From Oscillospiraceae bacterium (GTDB taxonomy: Bacteria > Bacillota > Clostridia > Oscillospirales > Oscillospiraceae), in NCBI GenBank assembly GCA_009777235.1, contig WRMH01000001.1, positions 186,001 to 250,000 on the forward strand: DNA of 64,000 nucleotides, read 5' to 3'. The translations under genes and the position numbers were made by a program. Position 1 is the first letter of the stretch. Each line of letters starts with the position of its first letter. Below the pieces are notes generated by a model, which did no database searches, was not told where the DNA came from, and was given only the letters and a program-made list of their open reading frames with translations. This document shows positions 44,637-53,748 of this stretch, piece by piece.

Positions 44637-44703
44637 TATCCGTACCGGGAGAGCGCGGCTGTACCCTGCGGCAGATAATGCAGATAATAACGGGAGGTTG
44701 GTT

Positions 44704-45759
44704 TTGGCTATAAATTTTAGTGACGAGATTTTTCCCGAAGAGGAATCCCAAGCCGTATTGCTGTCGGCCCGGTATACCGGCGAGGACGCGCACGAAGCAA
44801 GGCTTCGCCCGCAAACTCTCGCGGAATATATCGGCCAATCCAAAGCAAAAGAAAATCTTTCCATTTTCTTGGAGGGCGCGAGACGCCGGGGCGAGCCTCT
44901 TGACCATGTGCTGCTACACGGGCCGCCCGGTCTCGGCAAAACTACCCTTGCCGCCATAATCGCAAATGAGATGGGGGCTGCTCTGCGCAAAACATCCGGG
45001 CCCGCTATTGAAAAACCAAAAGACCTCGCCGCGCTGCTCACAAATTTGCAGGAAAATGATGTCCTCTTTATAGATGAGATACACAGAATGAACCGCTCTG
45101 TTGAGGAGATACTCTACCCTGCCATGGAGGACAAGCAGCTCGACATCATCATCGGGCAAGGGCCTTCCGCAACTTCGATTTGCTTAGAACTCAAAAGTTT
45201 TACCTTGGTCGGGGCTACAACACGCAGCGGACAGTTGTCGTCGCCGCTCCGCGACCGCTTTGGCATTGACCTCAAGCTCGAAATGTACGGCGACGACGAA
45301 CTTGCGACAATTATACGGCGCAGCGCAGGAATCCTCTCCGTACCCATTGAAAACGACGCCGCCGGAGAGATCGCGTCGCGCAGCCGCGGCACTCCCCGTG
45401 TCGCCAATCGGCTCTTGCGGCGTCTGCGGGATTTTGCCGACGTAAAAGGCGACGGTATCATCACTTTGGATATTGCAAAAAACGCTCTTCATATGCTTGA
45501 AATAGACGAAATCGGACTCGATTCCGCAGACAGGCGTTTGCTCGGCAGCATTATTGAAAATTATAACGGAGGCCCTGTCGGGCTTGAAACCATTGCCGCG
45601 ACAATAAACGAAGAAGCTATAACGATAGAAGATGTATACGAACCGTTTTTAATGCAGCGGGGATATCTCACGAGAACCCCGCGCGGACGCTGCGCCACGC
45701 GCAAAGCGTACGAACATTTAGGGTTGCTTTATCCCGGTCACGAGCAACTGACTTTTTGA
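44704..45759 (+). CDS. ruvB: Holliday junction branch-migration ATPase RuvB
   Basis: 351 residues from TTG 44704 (GGGAGG six bases upstream). Walker [10 protein letters not shown] (73-81), Walker B FIDEIHRM, sensor [18 protein letters not shown], and C-terminal winged helix with [12 protein letters not shown]. It drives branch migration with RuvA. ruvA is not adjacent here. Confidence 0.95.
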   Translation: MAINFSDEIFPEEESQAVLLSARYTGEDAHEARLRPQTLAEYIGQSKAKENLSIFLEGARRRGEPLDHVLLHGPPGLGKTTLAAIIANEMGAALRKTSGPAIEKPKDLAALLTNLQENDVLFIDEIHRMNRSVEEILYPAMEDKQLDIIIGQGPSATSICLELKSFTLVGATTRSGQLSSPLRDRFGIDLKLEMYGDDELATIIRRSAGILSVPIENDAAGEIASRSRGTPRVANRLLRRLRDFADVKGDGIITLDIAKNALHMLEIDEIGLDSADRRLLGSIIENYNGGPVGLETIAATINEEAITIEDVYEPFLMQRGYLTRTPRGRCATRKAYEHLGLLYPGHEQLTF

Positions 45760-45795
45760 TATTTTGCGAAATCAAATCCGCTTTAAGGAGAAACT

Positions 45796-47175
45796 ATGGG
45801 AAAATATTTTGGGACAGACGGAATCAGAGGGGTTGCCGGAGAAAAACTCAGCGCCGAGCTTGCTTTCAAAATAGGCAGAGCGGCGGCAACCGCGCTCACT
45901 CTCTCCGCGATGACAAACGAGCGGCAAGAGGCCGCGAGCCGCGCAAGACCCGTAGTAATGATAGGGCGCGATACTCGCATTTCTTGTGATATGCTTGAGA
46001 CTGCGCTCGCCGCCGGGCTTTGCAGCGCGGGAGCTGACGTAATCTCGCTTGGCGTACTTCCGACACCCGCAATCGCATACCTCACCGTAAAATCACAATC
46101 GGATATGGGTATAGTTATTTCAGCCTCGCACAACACTTTTGAGTATAACGGCATAAAGATATTCGGCAGCGACGGATATAAGCCGAGCGACGAATTTGAA
46201 GAGCTGATTGAACGGCTTATTGATGATGACAGCGAAATAAGAAAGGCCGTCGGCTGCGATATTGGCACAATTTCAATCGAGCATGGCGTGCGCACAAATG
46301 AATATGTCAAATATCTCGCGTCACACGCTGTCGGCGCGCGCTATGGCGGGCGAATCGCCATAGACTGCGCAAACGGCGCGGCATCCGAGACTGCAAGGCT
46401 ACTCTTTCGGCAGCTTCACGCGGAGTTTGAGATTATCGCCGACGAGCCCGACGGCGTTAACATCAACCGCGACTGCGGCTCAATGCATCTTAATTATTTG
46501 CAGGATATGATCAAATCGGGGAGATTTAGCATAGGTATCGGATTTGACGGCGACGCGGACAGATGTCTTATTGTTGATGAAAAGGGTAACATCATAGACG
46601 GCGACATGATGCTCGCAATGTTTGCGCGTGATATGCAGCAATCAGGCAAGCTCAAAAACGACGCTTTTATCGGCACTGTCGTTTCAAATGCCGGTATGGA
46701 TATTTTCGCCCGCGAAAACGGGTTTACATTTCACCGCAGCGATGTCGGCGACAGAAATGTTCTCGAAATGATGAAAGAGCGAAGCTGTAATCTTGGCGGA
46801 GAGTCGTCCGGGCACATCATTTTTTCCGATATTGCCACAACGGGAGACGGCCAGCTTACGGCTCTCATGTTTTTAAATATCCTCGTCTCGTCGGGCAAAA
46901 CCGCATCCGAACTTATCAGCGATGTGCCCCGCCTCCCGCAAGTCATGCCAAGTTTCAAACTTACGGAAGGCTCCGAGCAGCGAGACAGGATACTCGCGCA
47001 CCCGCTTTTTGCGCAAGAGATAGCAAAACAGGAAAAAGCGCTTGACGGCTACGGTCGCATACATATTCGCCCCTCGGGCACCGAAGCGATAATCCGTGTG
47101 CTTGTGGAGGCAAAAACCGACAAATTGTCAAACGAAATCGCGCAGTCGCTTTTGGATTTCATGAAAACCCTTTGA
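45796..47175 (+). CDS. glmM: Phosphoglucosamine mutase
   Basis: 459 residues: KYFGTDGIRG start, phosphoserine loop ISASHN (S111), metal loop GFDGDADRC, sugar loop GGESSGH and phosphate loop RPSGTEAIIRVLVEA. It makes glucosamine 1-phosphate for peptidoglycan. ATG after AAGGAG. Confidence 0.95.
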   Translation: MGKYFGTDGIRGVAGEKLSAELAFKIGRAAATALTLSAMTNERQEAASRARPVVMIGRDTRISCDMLETALAAGLCSAGADVISLGVLPTPAIAYLTVKSQSDMGIVISASHNTFEYNGIKIFGSDGYKPSDEFEELIERLIDDDSEIRKAVGCDIGTISIEHGVRTNEYVKYLASHAVGARYGGRIAIDCANGAASETARLLFRQLHAEFEIIADEPDGVNINRDCGSMHLNYLQDMIKSGRFSIGIGFDGDADRCLIVDEKGNIIDGDMMLAMFARDMQQSGKLKNDAFIGTVVSNAGMDIFARENGFTFHRSDVGDRNVLEMMKERSCNLGGESSGHIIFSDIATTGDGQLTALMFLNILVSSGKTASELISDVPRLPQVMPSFKLTEGSEQRDRILAHPLFAQEIAKQEKALDGYGRIHIRPSGTEAIIRVLVEAKTDKLSNEIAQSLLDFMKTL

Positions 47176-47326
47176 GTTTTGGTGTGTATTTCTTTTATTA
47201 TTGATGTAGCTTTGGTATACTAAACAATAAGTTATAAAGATTGCGAACGCTTGTGTTCGCAAATCGAAAACAGATTACAAGCGTGTGTGCTCGTAATTAG
47301 AGGAACACGCAAAGGGTGACGTTGAT

Positions 47327-48472
47327 ATGAAGTTAGAGAATTACCGCGCAGGCAGTTATGCAAATCAAGGCGATTTCAATTCTTTTATCCCTGCTCCTGT
47401 TGACATTCCTTGGGAATGGAGCGATACCTCATTGAATATGTTGCTTGAACGCGCCGGTAGTGAAATCGGCGGACTGAACGCTTTTGCCGAGCTTGTGCCG
47501 AATATTGACTTATATATCAAAATGCACATACGCACCGAAGCGAATAAATCCAGTAAAATTGAGGGCACAAAAACTTCCATTGAAGAAGATTTAATGCGCG
47601 TTGAAGATGTTTCGCCGGAAAAACGTGATGACCATGTGGAAGTAAATAATTATGTCCGCGCATTGCAACATGGAATAAACCGTATAACAAAAGACCAATT
47701 CCCTCTTTGTTTACGTCTGATTCGTGAAATGCACGGAGTTTTGATGCAGGGCGTTCGCGGTGAAAATAAAACGCCGGGAGAATTTCGCAAATCGCAAAAT
47801 TGGATTGGCGGAAGTATGCCCTCAACTGCCATTTTTGTTCCGCCAAGCATTGTTGATATGGATAATGCTCTTTCAGATTTTGAAAAATTCTTGCATAATG
47901 ATACTAACAACATTCCTCACCTGATAAAGGCGGCAATCGTGCATTATCAATTTGAAACAATTCACCCGTTTTTGGACGGCAACGGGCGTGTAGGGCGACT
48001 TATAATCCCGCTCTATCTGCTGGCAAAAGGCGTTATCGCAAAGCCTTGTTTCTATATATCGGACTACTTCGAGAGAAATCGAGAGCTTTATTATAGCGCG
48101 CTTGATAAGCCCCGTAAGGATAACGATTTAGGATATTGGATAAAATTTTTCCTATCAGCGGCGATTGATACAGCTAAAAGCGCGAAAGACAAGTTCAATA
48201 AAGCTGTACATGTGGTTTCTCAATTAAACGAACGAGCCCCCCATGTTAAAGGTAGAATTGAAAATGTTCAGGCGATTTTGAACGCGTTTTATTTAGAACC
48301 TATGCTTAGCATGAAAGATATTTGCGAAAAAGCAAATTTGCCGCAGGCAACTGTGTCAGGTATCGTCAATGACATGTATAAAAATGGGTTTTTAGAGGAA
48401 ACAACGGGATTTTCCCGAAATAAAGTGTATCTGCTTAAAGACTACGTTAATTCTTTCAAAACTGCTGAGTAA
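47327..48472 (+). CDS. Fic-domain protein with N-terminal inhibitory helix
   Basis: 381 residues: DUF4172-like N-terminus, the inhibitory motif SSKIEG with E79 (class II layout), the Fic motif HPFLDGNGRVGR (H213), and a C-terminal winged helix (MKDICEKANLPQATVSGIVNDMYKNGF). Fic enzymes AMPylate protein targets; E79 should block ATP binding until released. It stands alone. The 150 bp before it hold a TTGCGAAC/GTTCGCAA hairpin. Confidence 0.88.
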   Translation: MKLENYRAGSYANQGDFNSFIPAPVDIPWEWSDTSLNMLLERAGSEIGGLNAFAELVPNIDLYIKMHIRTEANKSSKIEGTKTSIEEDLMRVEDVSPEKRDDHVEVNNYVRALQHGINRITKDQFPLCLRLIREMHGVLMQGVRGENKTPGEFRKSQNWIGGSMPSTAIFVPPSIVDMDNALSDFEKFLHNDTNNIPHLIKAAIVHYQFETIHPFLDGNGRVGRLIIPLYLLAKGVIAKPCFYISDYFERNRELYYSALDKPRKDNDLGYWIKFFLSAAIDTAKSAKDKFNKAVHVVSQLNERAPHVKGRIENVQAILNAFYLEPMLSMKDICEKANLPQATVSGIVNDMYKNGFLEETTGFSRNKVYLLKDYVNSFKTAE

Positions 48473-48473
48473 G

Positions 48474-48655
48474 TCTATATATCGAAAAAACGCGAAAATC
48501 CGATATATGGAAATCTATATATCGGAAAAACGCGAAAATCCGATACATGGGATTCTATATATCGAAAAAAGGCGAAAATCCGATATATGGAAATCTATAT
48601 ATCGGAAAAACGCGAAAATCCGATACATGGAAATCCATATATCAAGAAAATACAG
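48474..48655 (+). repeat. 40-bp tandem repeat, 4.5 units
   Basis: Units at 48474, 48514, 48554 and 48594 plus a partial at 48634. Units 1 and 3 (CGAAAAAA, ATATGGAAA) and units 2 and 4 (CGGAAAAAC, ACATGG) are each other's closest match, so an 80-bp block was duplicated. Each unit contains CTATATATCGG and CCGATATATGG as an inverted pair around CGCGAAAA. It starts two bases after the fic stop. There are no unique spacers, so it is not a CRISPR array. Confidence 0.92.
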
Positions 48656-48719
48656 CTTCATCTTTTCTTTCGCCTATCTATTGTACCTCTACAGGGGGAA
48701 TAATGCCGGGAGTAGAGCA

Positions 48720-49073
48720 ATGTTTGAGCTAATCGTCAAAAAGTCCCGCTTCATCGCCTACGCATCTACGACTGATAGCGAAGAAGCCGCCAAGACCTAT
48801 ATCGCCGAAATATCCCGCAGGCACAAGAAAGCGCGGCATATTGTGTTCGCTTATGTGACCCCAACTGCCACCCGGCATAGCGACGCCGGCGAACCGAGCG
48901 GTACGGCGGGATTGCCGCTCTTGAATTCTCTCCAACGGCGCAATATGGAGAATACCGTACTCGTTGTCGTGCGATATTTTGGTGGGATTTTGTTGGGAAA
49001 AGGCGGACTAATCCGTGCCTACGGGAAAGCAGCGGGGCTGGCTCTGGATGGAATTATAGAAAAAGGAGCATAG
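48720..49073 (+). CDS. IMPACT/YigZ family protein, single short domain
   Basis: 117 residues from ATG 48720 (GGGAG upstream). Core motifs KKSRFIAYA, SDAGEPSGTAGLPLL, VVRYFGGILLGKGGLIRAYGKAA define the UPF0029/IMPACT N-terminal domain. YigZ proteins are normally ~200 residues; the first ~10 residues and the whole second (EF-G-like) domain are missing. The 40-bp repeats run up to ~65 bp before the start, so the 5' end may have been rearranged. Confidence 0.75.
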   Translation: MFELIVKKSRFIAYASTTDSEEAAKTYIAEISRRHKKARHIVFAYVTPTATRHSDAGEPSGTAGLPLLNSLQRRNMENTVLVVVRYFGGILLGKGGLIRAYGKAAGLALDGIIEKGA

Positions 49074-49272
49074 GTGGTAAAAAATACCGAAGCCTTAATG
49101 CTTTACCTACGCGCCAAATATACATTTTAGCGTTTTTTTCTCGTCTACCGTAACAACCTCGCGCCTACCCAAAACCTTTCAAATTTTCACGCTAAATCCG
49201 CGCTTATTTGCGCATAATCTGCGTATATTTAGGATATTATCAACAATTTCAGCAGTTTTTTGCGAAAAATGC

Positions 49273-49301
49273 TTGACATTACTTGATTTACTGCATATAC
49301 T
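49273..49301 (+). promoter_or_regulatory. Consensus promoter before the SigH-like gene
   Basis: TTGACA (49273-49278), 17 bp, TATACT (49296-49301); predicted start ~49308. It occupies what would be the first codons of the longest reading frame, which therefore cannot be the true N-terminus of this transcript. The stretch 49074-49272 shows nothing else. Confidence 0.7.
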
Positions 49302-49311
49302 GACTCGTGCA

Positions 49312-49881
49312 ATGGATTGTCGTGACGGAAAGAAAGGTAACTTGGCTGCTGAAGATGCTCTTGTAACCGAGTATGCATGGCTTGTCAGGGCGTGTTCCCG
49401 ACCCTACTACCTCGCGGGCGGTGACAGCGAAGACCTTATCCAAGAAGGGATGCTTGGGCTTTTGTCCGCCATTAGAACATTTAACCCCGAAAAAGGTGCA
49501 AAATTTACAACATACGCCGAGTTTTGCATCCGCAGGCGAATATACAACGCAATAAAAACCGCGTCCGCTAACAAACACACCCCTCTCAACAGCTATATAT
49601 CATTAGAATCTCCCGGAATCCACGGGGACAGTACCCAAAACGCAGCATTTTTGCGTGATCCTGAGGACTTTCTTATAGCGCGAGAGCAAGCCGGCGAAAT
49701 CGAAAAACTTCTTTATGGCGCATTGTCCCGTTTTGAGTCTTGTGTTTTGGAGTTATTTTTTGAAGGAATGTCATATAAAGACATGGCCTTACGACTCAAT
49801 AAGCCAAATAAGTCTATTGATAACGCTGTGCAGCGAATTAGGAAAAAGCTATCTCAGGTCTTTACGCAGGAACGCAATTAA
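49312..49881 (+). CDS. sigH: RNA polymerase sigma factor, SigH-like
   Basis: 189 residues from ATG 49312, or 179 from TTG 49342, which has a weak AAAGG site. Region 2: YLAGGDSEDLIQEGMLGLLSAIRTFNPEKGAKFTTYAEFCIRRR pattern; linker with KHTPLNSYISL; region 4: FEGMSYKDMALRLNKPNKSIDNAVQRIRKKL. This pattern matches Spo0H/SigH of Bacillota, which controls entry into sporulation or competence. The exact start is uncertain. Confidence 0.75.
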   Translation: MDCRDGKKGNLAAEDALVTEYAWLVRACSRPYYLAGGDSEDLIQEGMLGLLSAIRTFNPEKGAKFTTYAEFCIRRRIYNAIKTASANKHTPLNSYISLESPGIHGDSTQNAAFLRDPEDFLIAREQAGEIEKLLYGALSRFESCVLELFFEGMSYKDMALRLNKPNKSIDNAVQRIRKKLSQVFTQERN

Positions 49882-49980
49882 ACATGGCGACATCAGTGAA
49901 AACTGAACGCAAATACACAGCCTAAAAGCCATAAACGTATGGCGAAAAGGGTACAAAAGTGAAAAAGAGAGAGGTTCAAA

Positions 49981-50256
49981 ATGTACGAAGACAAAACACT
50001 GGTATGCAAGGAATGTAACGAGGATTTTACATTCACGGCAGGCGAGCAAGAGTTCTACAACGAACGCGGATTTCAAAACGAGCCGCAACGCTGTAAAACT
50101 TGCCGCGACAGCAGAAAAGCTGCCGCGCGCGGCCCGAGGGAATTCTTCTCAACGGTATGCGCCGACTGCGGCGGAGAAGCAAAAATTCCGTTCGAACCCA
50201 AGACGGACAGACCCGTCTACTGCAGCGATTGCTTCGCAAAATCCAAGGAGGCGTAA
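49981..50256 (+). CDS. Small zinc-ribbon protein
   Basis: 91 residues with four CxxC-type pairs: CKEC (9-12), CKTC, CADC and CSDC, forming two zinc-ribbon-like units around an acidic/basic middle. ATG after GAGAGAGG. Such clostridial proteins are uncharacterised; nucleic-acid or protein binding is only a guess. It is followed directly by the DUF1858 gene. Confidence 0.75.
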   Translation: MYEDKTLVCKECNEDFTFTAGEQEFYNERGFQNEPQRCKTCRDSRKAAARGPREFFSTVCADCGGEAKIPFEPKTDRPVYCSDCFAKSKEA

Positions 50257-50264
50257 GACTCTAT

Positions 50265-50462
50265 ATGTCGCAAATCACAAAAGATACAGTTATTGCTGAT
50301 ATTTTGAGCGCCCGGCCTGAATCGGCGTCCCTGTTCAGAGCTGTTGGTATGAATTGTCTCGGATGTGCCATGGCAAAAGGGGAAACACTTGGCGAAGCCG
50401 CCGCGGTTCACGGCGTGGACGCAGACGAATTACTGTCAAAACTTGAAGAATCTACAAAGTAG
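50265..50462 (+). CDS. DUF1858 domain protein
   Basis: 65 residues: MSQITKDTVIADIL, ASLFRAVGMNCLGCAMAKGETL, then a helical tail. The CxxC is the conserved DUF1858 cysteine pair, a domain often associated with hybrid-cluster or redox proteins. The GGAGG overlaps the end of the zinc-ribbon gene, 13 bases from the ATG, a longer spacing than usual. Confidence 0.85.
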   Translation: MSQITKDTVIADILSARPESASLFRAVGMNCLGCAMAKGETLGEAAAVHGVDADELLSKLEESTK

Positions 50463-50545
50463 CGCAGTAATACAAAGATGTGAGGCGCGCCGATAGGCGC
50501 GCTTTGCGTACTCATCTGCCGCGCTTTGCGTCCGTGAGGCTGTAT

Positions 50546-51091
50546 ATGATGCGAGTCATTAGGTTATCTGAAAGACTGCAAGCTATTGCGAGTTGCATAG
50601 ATATGGAGGCAAATGTCGCCGACATAGGCACAGACCATGGGTTTTTGCCCGTCTACCTCGCGCAAACCGGCATAGCCCGGCGTATCGTCGCCTCTGATAT
50701 AAGCTCCGGCTCTCTCGCGTCGGCAAAGCGCAGCGCGGAAAAATATGGCGTAACAGGAAAAATCGAGTTTCTTCACGCTCCCGGCCTTGACGGTATATCT
50801 GTGCCGAGCAGTGAGGTTATGACGCCGGGCGAGGATAATCATCTGTCAAGACCAGACACCGCAATAGACACGGTTGTTATCGCGGGTGTAGGCGGCGAAA
50901 CAATTGCGGATATTTTAACTGACGCGTCCTGGACTGCCGGGGCAGCTTCCGGCGGCAAACTAAAGCTCATACTGCAGCCGCAAACTAAGCTCGAAAAATT
51001 GCGCGAGTATTTACGCAAAGGCGGCTATGCCTTAAAAGACGAAAAAACCGTTCTTGACCGCGGGCGAACCTATACGATTTTGATAATCTGA
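50546..51091 (+). CDS. trmK: tRNA (adenine-22-N1) methyltransferase TrmK
   Basis: 181 residues from ATG 50546. Motifs: RLSERLQAIASCI, SAM-binding VADIGTDHGFLPVYLA, ASDISSGSLASAKR, and VVIAGVGGETIADIL. TrmK methylates A22 of tRNA in Bacillota. The C-terminal helical domain is short. An in-frame extension to 50480 has no ribosome site. Confidence 0.85.
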   Translation: MMRVIRLSERLQAIASCIDMEANVADIGTDHGFLPVYLAQTGIARRIVASDISSGSLASAKRSAEKYGVTGKIEFLHAPGLDGISVPSSEVMTPGEDNHLSRPDTAIDTVVIAGVGGETIADILTDASWTAGAASGGKLKLILQPQTKLEKLREYLRKGGYALKDEKTVLDRGRTYTILII

Positions 51092-51120
51092 GGATTGATT
51101 TTCCTGAAAGGTTTACAGAT

Positions 51121-51687
51121 ATGCACATGAAAAAATATTTTGATACCCGAAAACTCGTTCTGCTTGCCCTGCTCACAGCCCTTGTCGTTGTTTTGCAAAT
51201 GTTTGCGTCGGCAATTCCCATAGGTCCATTCTCGCTAAATCTTGTTTTGATACCTATAGTTGTGGGCGCGGCTCTGATAGGCCCTCCGGCAGGTTTATGG
51301 CTGGGTGTTGTGTTTGGCGCAGTCGTGCTTATTGCAGACCCCGCAGTTCCGCTGTTTCTGAGCTTTAACGCTTTTGCAACCGTTTTCGTGATAATACTGA
51401 GAGGGGCGCTTTCGGGATTTTTGGCAGGCTTTGCGTATAAGCTGCCGGAACGTAAAAATATAACCATCGCGGCGATAGCCGCCGCGGCGGTATGTCCGCT
51501 TGTGAATACCGGGCTTTTTATCGCCGGTCTTTATATTTTCTTTGCGCCTTTTTTCGGAGACGCGCAGGGTGTCACGACGTTCGTAACCTCTGTATTGCTC
51601 GTAAATTTTCCAATAGAGGTTTGCGTCAATCTTGTTCTTTGCCCCGTCATTATCCGTCTTATCCAACACAGTCAAAAGACGGTCTGA
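51121..51687 (+). CDS. ECF transporter S component
   Basis: 188 residues with about six membrane helices; the N-terminal KLVLLALLTALVVVLQMF helix carries the small-residue pattern used to dock the ECF T component, followed by PFSLNLVLIPIVVGAALIGPPAG. It captures a vitamin or metabolite for an ECF module located elsewhere. No riboswitch is visible in the ~30 bp before it, so the substrate is open. Confidence 0.82.
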   Translation: MHMKKYFDTRKLVLLALLTALVVVLQMFASAIPIGPFSLNLVLIPIVVGAALIGPPAGLWLGVVFGAVVLIADPAVPLFLSFNAFATVFVIILRGALSGFLAGFAYKLPERKNITIAAIAAAAVCPLVNTGLFIAGLYIFFAPFFGDAQGVTTFVTSVLLVNFPIEVCVNLVLCPVIIRLIQHSQKTV

Positions 51688-51792
51688 ATATACAGACAAA
51701 TGTGAGTATTTTTATTACCGGCAAAATTGTTCATCGTGTTGACCGTATCACATCGCCGTTATCAATCTCGTATGTATCAATGGTTTTGCACA

Positions 51793-51813
51793 TTATCCAC
51801 AAGTTTATCCACA
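51793..51813 (+). promoter_or_regulatory. Two tandem perfect DnaA boxes
   Basis: TTATCCACA at 51793-51801 and again at 51805-51813, same orientation, 3 bp apart. The surrounding 51688-51930 region is gene-free and AT-rich but shows no dnaA/dnaN context, so it is more likely a DnaA titration or control site than oriC. An AAAATGA/TCATTTT hairpin lies just downstream (~51836). Confidence 0.6.
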
Positions 51814-51930
51814 CACATTATGTAAACAAGTCGTAAAATGATTATTCATTTTTGATAGAAACAGCCTAATATTGACCGCAGCGGTGAATATTTGCAAGAC
51901 TGCAGCAGGCAAAAATCGGGAGGTCGAGCT

Positions 51931-53655
51931 TTGCAAGAACATGGCAAAACAAGCTATATAAAGGGCGCCGCAATCCTTACCGCGACTTCGATTTTTGTCA
52001 AAATAATCGGCGCAATATACAAAATCCCCCTGTTTCAAGAGGGCGTACTTGGCAAGGAGGGAACGGGAGATTTTCAAATAACATACAGCGTCTACTCCCT
52101 CATTTTGACGATAGCGACAGCGGGTATTCCCGCCGCGCTCTCGCGTTTGGTGTCAACCGCCAAGGCAAAAGGCGATGCCGCTCTCGTAAAACGCTATTTT
52201 AAAATCGCGATGCCGGCTTTTTTCCTCATCGGCTTTACGGCGATGCTTGCGATGTTCTTTTTTGCGGACGGGCTTGCCAGTCTGATGAGCAACTCCAAAG
52301 CCGCAACAGGTATCAAAGTGCTTGCCCCCGCCGTATTGTTTGCGTGTATAATGTCCGTATACCGAGGGTGGGCGCAGGGTTTTCAAGATATGGTGCCGAC
52401 CGCGATGTCTCAAATTGTTGAAGTTTTGAGCAAGGCCGTGTTCGGGCTGCTCGTCGCTCTATGGTTTGTCAGTCTCGGGTATGAGTCGCACATCGTGTCT
52501 GCCGGGGCTATCGTCGGAGTAACAATCGGGCTTGGTTTATGTATACCCTTGCTCTCGTGGAGAAAACAAAAGCTCGACAAGCGGCTCACGCCCAATATAG
52601 CTAATCAACCTGACAGTCCGATTGTCAACGACAGTTCCGGTCTGGCCGCCGGCAGCGCCGGCAAAGGTCAAATTCTCGCTCAAATCATGAAAGTCAGCAT
52701 ACCGATCACGCTTACCGCCTCATTCATGTCAATTATGGTTGTAATAGATAACGCAATTGTAATGAGCAGGCTTCAAGGCGACGCTTATCTCGCCGAAACC
52801 GCAAGGTCGCTCGGCACGGCGGACGCCGTTTTGATTGCCGAGCAGACGCTCTCGCAAGCCAGAGGATGGTTTGGCCAGTATTCCAGAGCGCTCACGGTAT
52901 ATAACCTGACTCCCGCTTTGCTTGTGCCGATTTCCGTCAGCATAATACCCGCTATAGCAGCGGCTCGCGCAATAGCGCAAAGCAAAGAGGCCAGAGCTAT
53001 CATGCACTCATCTCTAAAACTTGTAAACCTGATAGCAATGCCTGCCGCCGCCGGGCTAATGGTTCTGGCAAAGCCGATTATGGAAGCGCTCTATAACGAT
53101 TCCCAACCTCTATCAATAAATTTGCTCTTTGTGCTCGGACCCGCGTCATTTTTTGTCTGTATGCAATACATAACAACGTCCATACTTCAAGCAAACGGGC
53201 ATGAAAAAGTGGCTCTGCTGACATTTCCAATCGGAGCGGCAATCAAAATAGCGCTCACTTGGTTTCTTGCCGGTAATCCGTATTTTGGCATACTTGCCTC
53301 GCCGATGGCAACCTTTGCGTGTTTTATGGCAATATCGGCTTTGAACATACTTTTTATACTATCAAAGGTCAAAGATATCAGAGAAAAACTGCTTAGGGTC
53401 TTTTTAGGCCCCGCATTATGCGCGTGCATAATGGCGTCCGTCGCCCTTGTTTCGGATCGCCTTTTATCTCAAATCGCCTCGGGTATATTTGGCGGAGGAC
53501 GCGCTGAAATTTCACTTTTTCTCGCTTTTTCCGTCTTTATCGGCATCGCTGTTTATACCGCGCTTATCGTCATCACACGCACTGTAACAAAAGATGATAT
53601 GAAGCTGATTCCAAAAGGAGAGAAACTTGCCAAATACTTACGTCCGGCAAAATAA
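51931..53655 (+). CDS. SpoVB-like polysaccharide/lipid flippase (MOP family)
   Basis: 574 residues from TTG 51931 (GGGAGG seven bases upstream). About 14 membrane helices; N-terminal KGAAILTATSIFVKIIGAIYKIPLF is typical of the SpoVB/YabM/MurJ-like branch. It should flip a lipid-linked wall precursor. Position before mazG and rqcP parallels yabM-yabN-yabO in Bacillus. Confidence 0.85.
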   Translation: MQEHGKTSYIKGAAILTATSIFVKIIGAIYKIPLFQEGVLGKEGTGDFQITYSVYSLILTIATAGIPAALSRLVSTAKAKGDAALVKRYFKIAMPAFFLIGFTAMLAMFFFADGLASLMSNSKAATGIKVLAPAVLFACIMSVYRGWAQGFQDMVPTAMSQIVEVLSKAVFGLLVALWFVSLGYESHIVSAGAIVGVTIGLGLCIPLLSWRKQKLDKRLTPNIANQPDSPIVNDSSGLAAGSAGKGQILAQIMKVSIPITLTASFMSIMVVIDNAIVMSRLQGDAYLAETARSLGTADAVLIAEQTLSQARGWFGQYSRALTVYNLTPALLVPISVSIIPAIAAARAIAQSKEARAIMHSSLKLVNLIAMPAAAGLMVLAKPIMEALYNDSQPLSINLLFVLGPASFFVCMQYITTSILQANGHEKVALLTFPIGAAIKIALTWFLAGNPYFGILASPMATFACFMAISALNILFILSKVKDIREKLLRVFLGPALCACIMASVALVSDRLLSQIASGIFGGGRAEISLFLAFSVFIGIAVYTALIVITRTVTKDDMKLIPKGEKLAKYLRPAK

Positions 53656-53748
53656 CGCAAATTTTTCCGCATTTTTCACATTTTTATTGATTTTTTGTGT
53701 ATTTTAAGGGGTTTTTTCGCAAAATGTACTTGCGAAACGGTGAAAAGT

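Noticed and set aside
48474-48655. CRISPR array
   Set aside because: The 40-bp units abut with no unique spacers and no cas genes are nearby; it is a plain tandem repeat.
48507-48719. N-terminal extension of the IMPACT-family protein through the tandem repeat
   Set aside because: The extension is translated repeat; the GGGAG-ATG at 48720 fits the family N-terminus better.
51793-51813. Chromosomal origin oriC
   Set aside because: Only two DnaA boxes, no AT-rich 13-mers recognised and no dnaA, dnaN or rpmH nearby.
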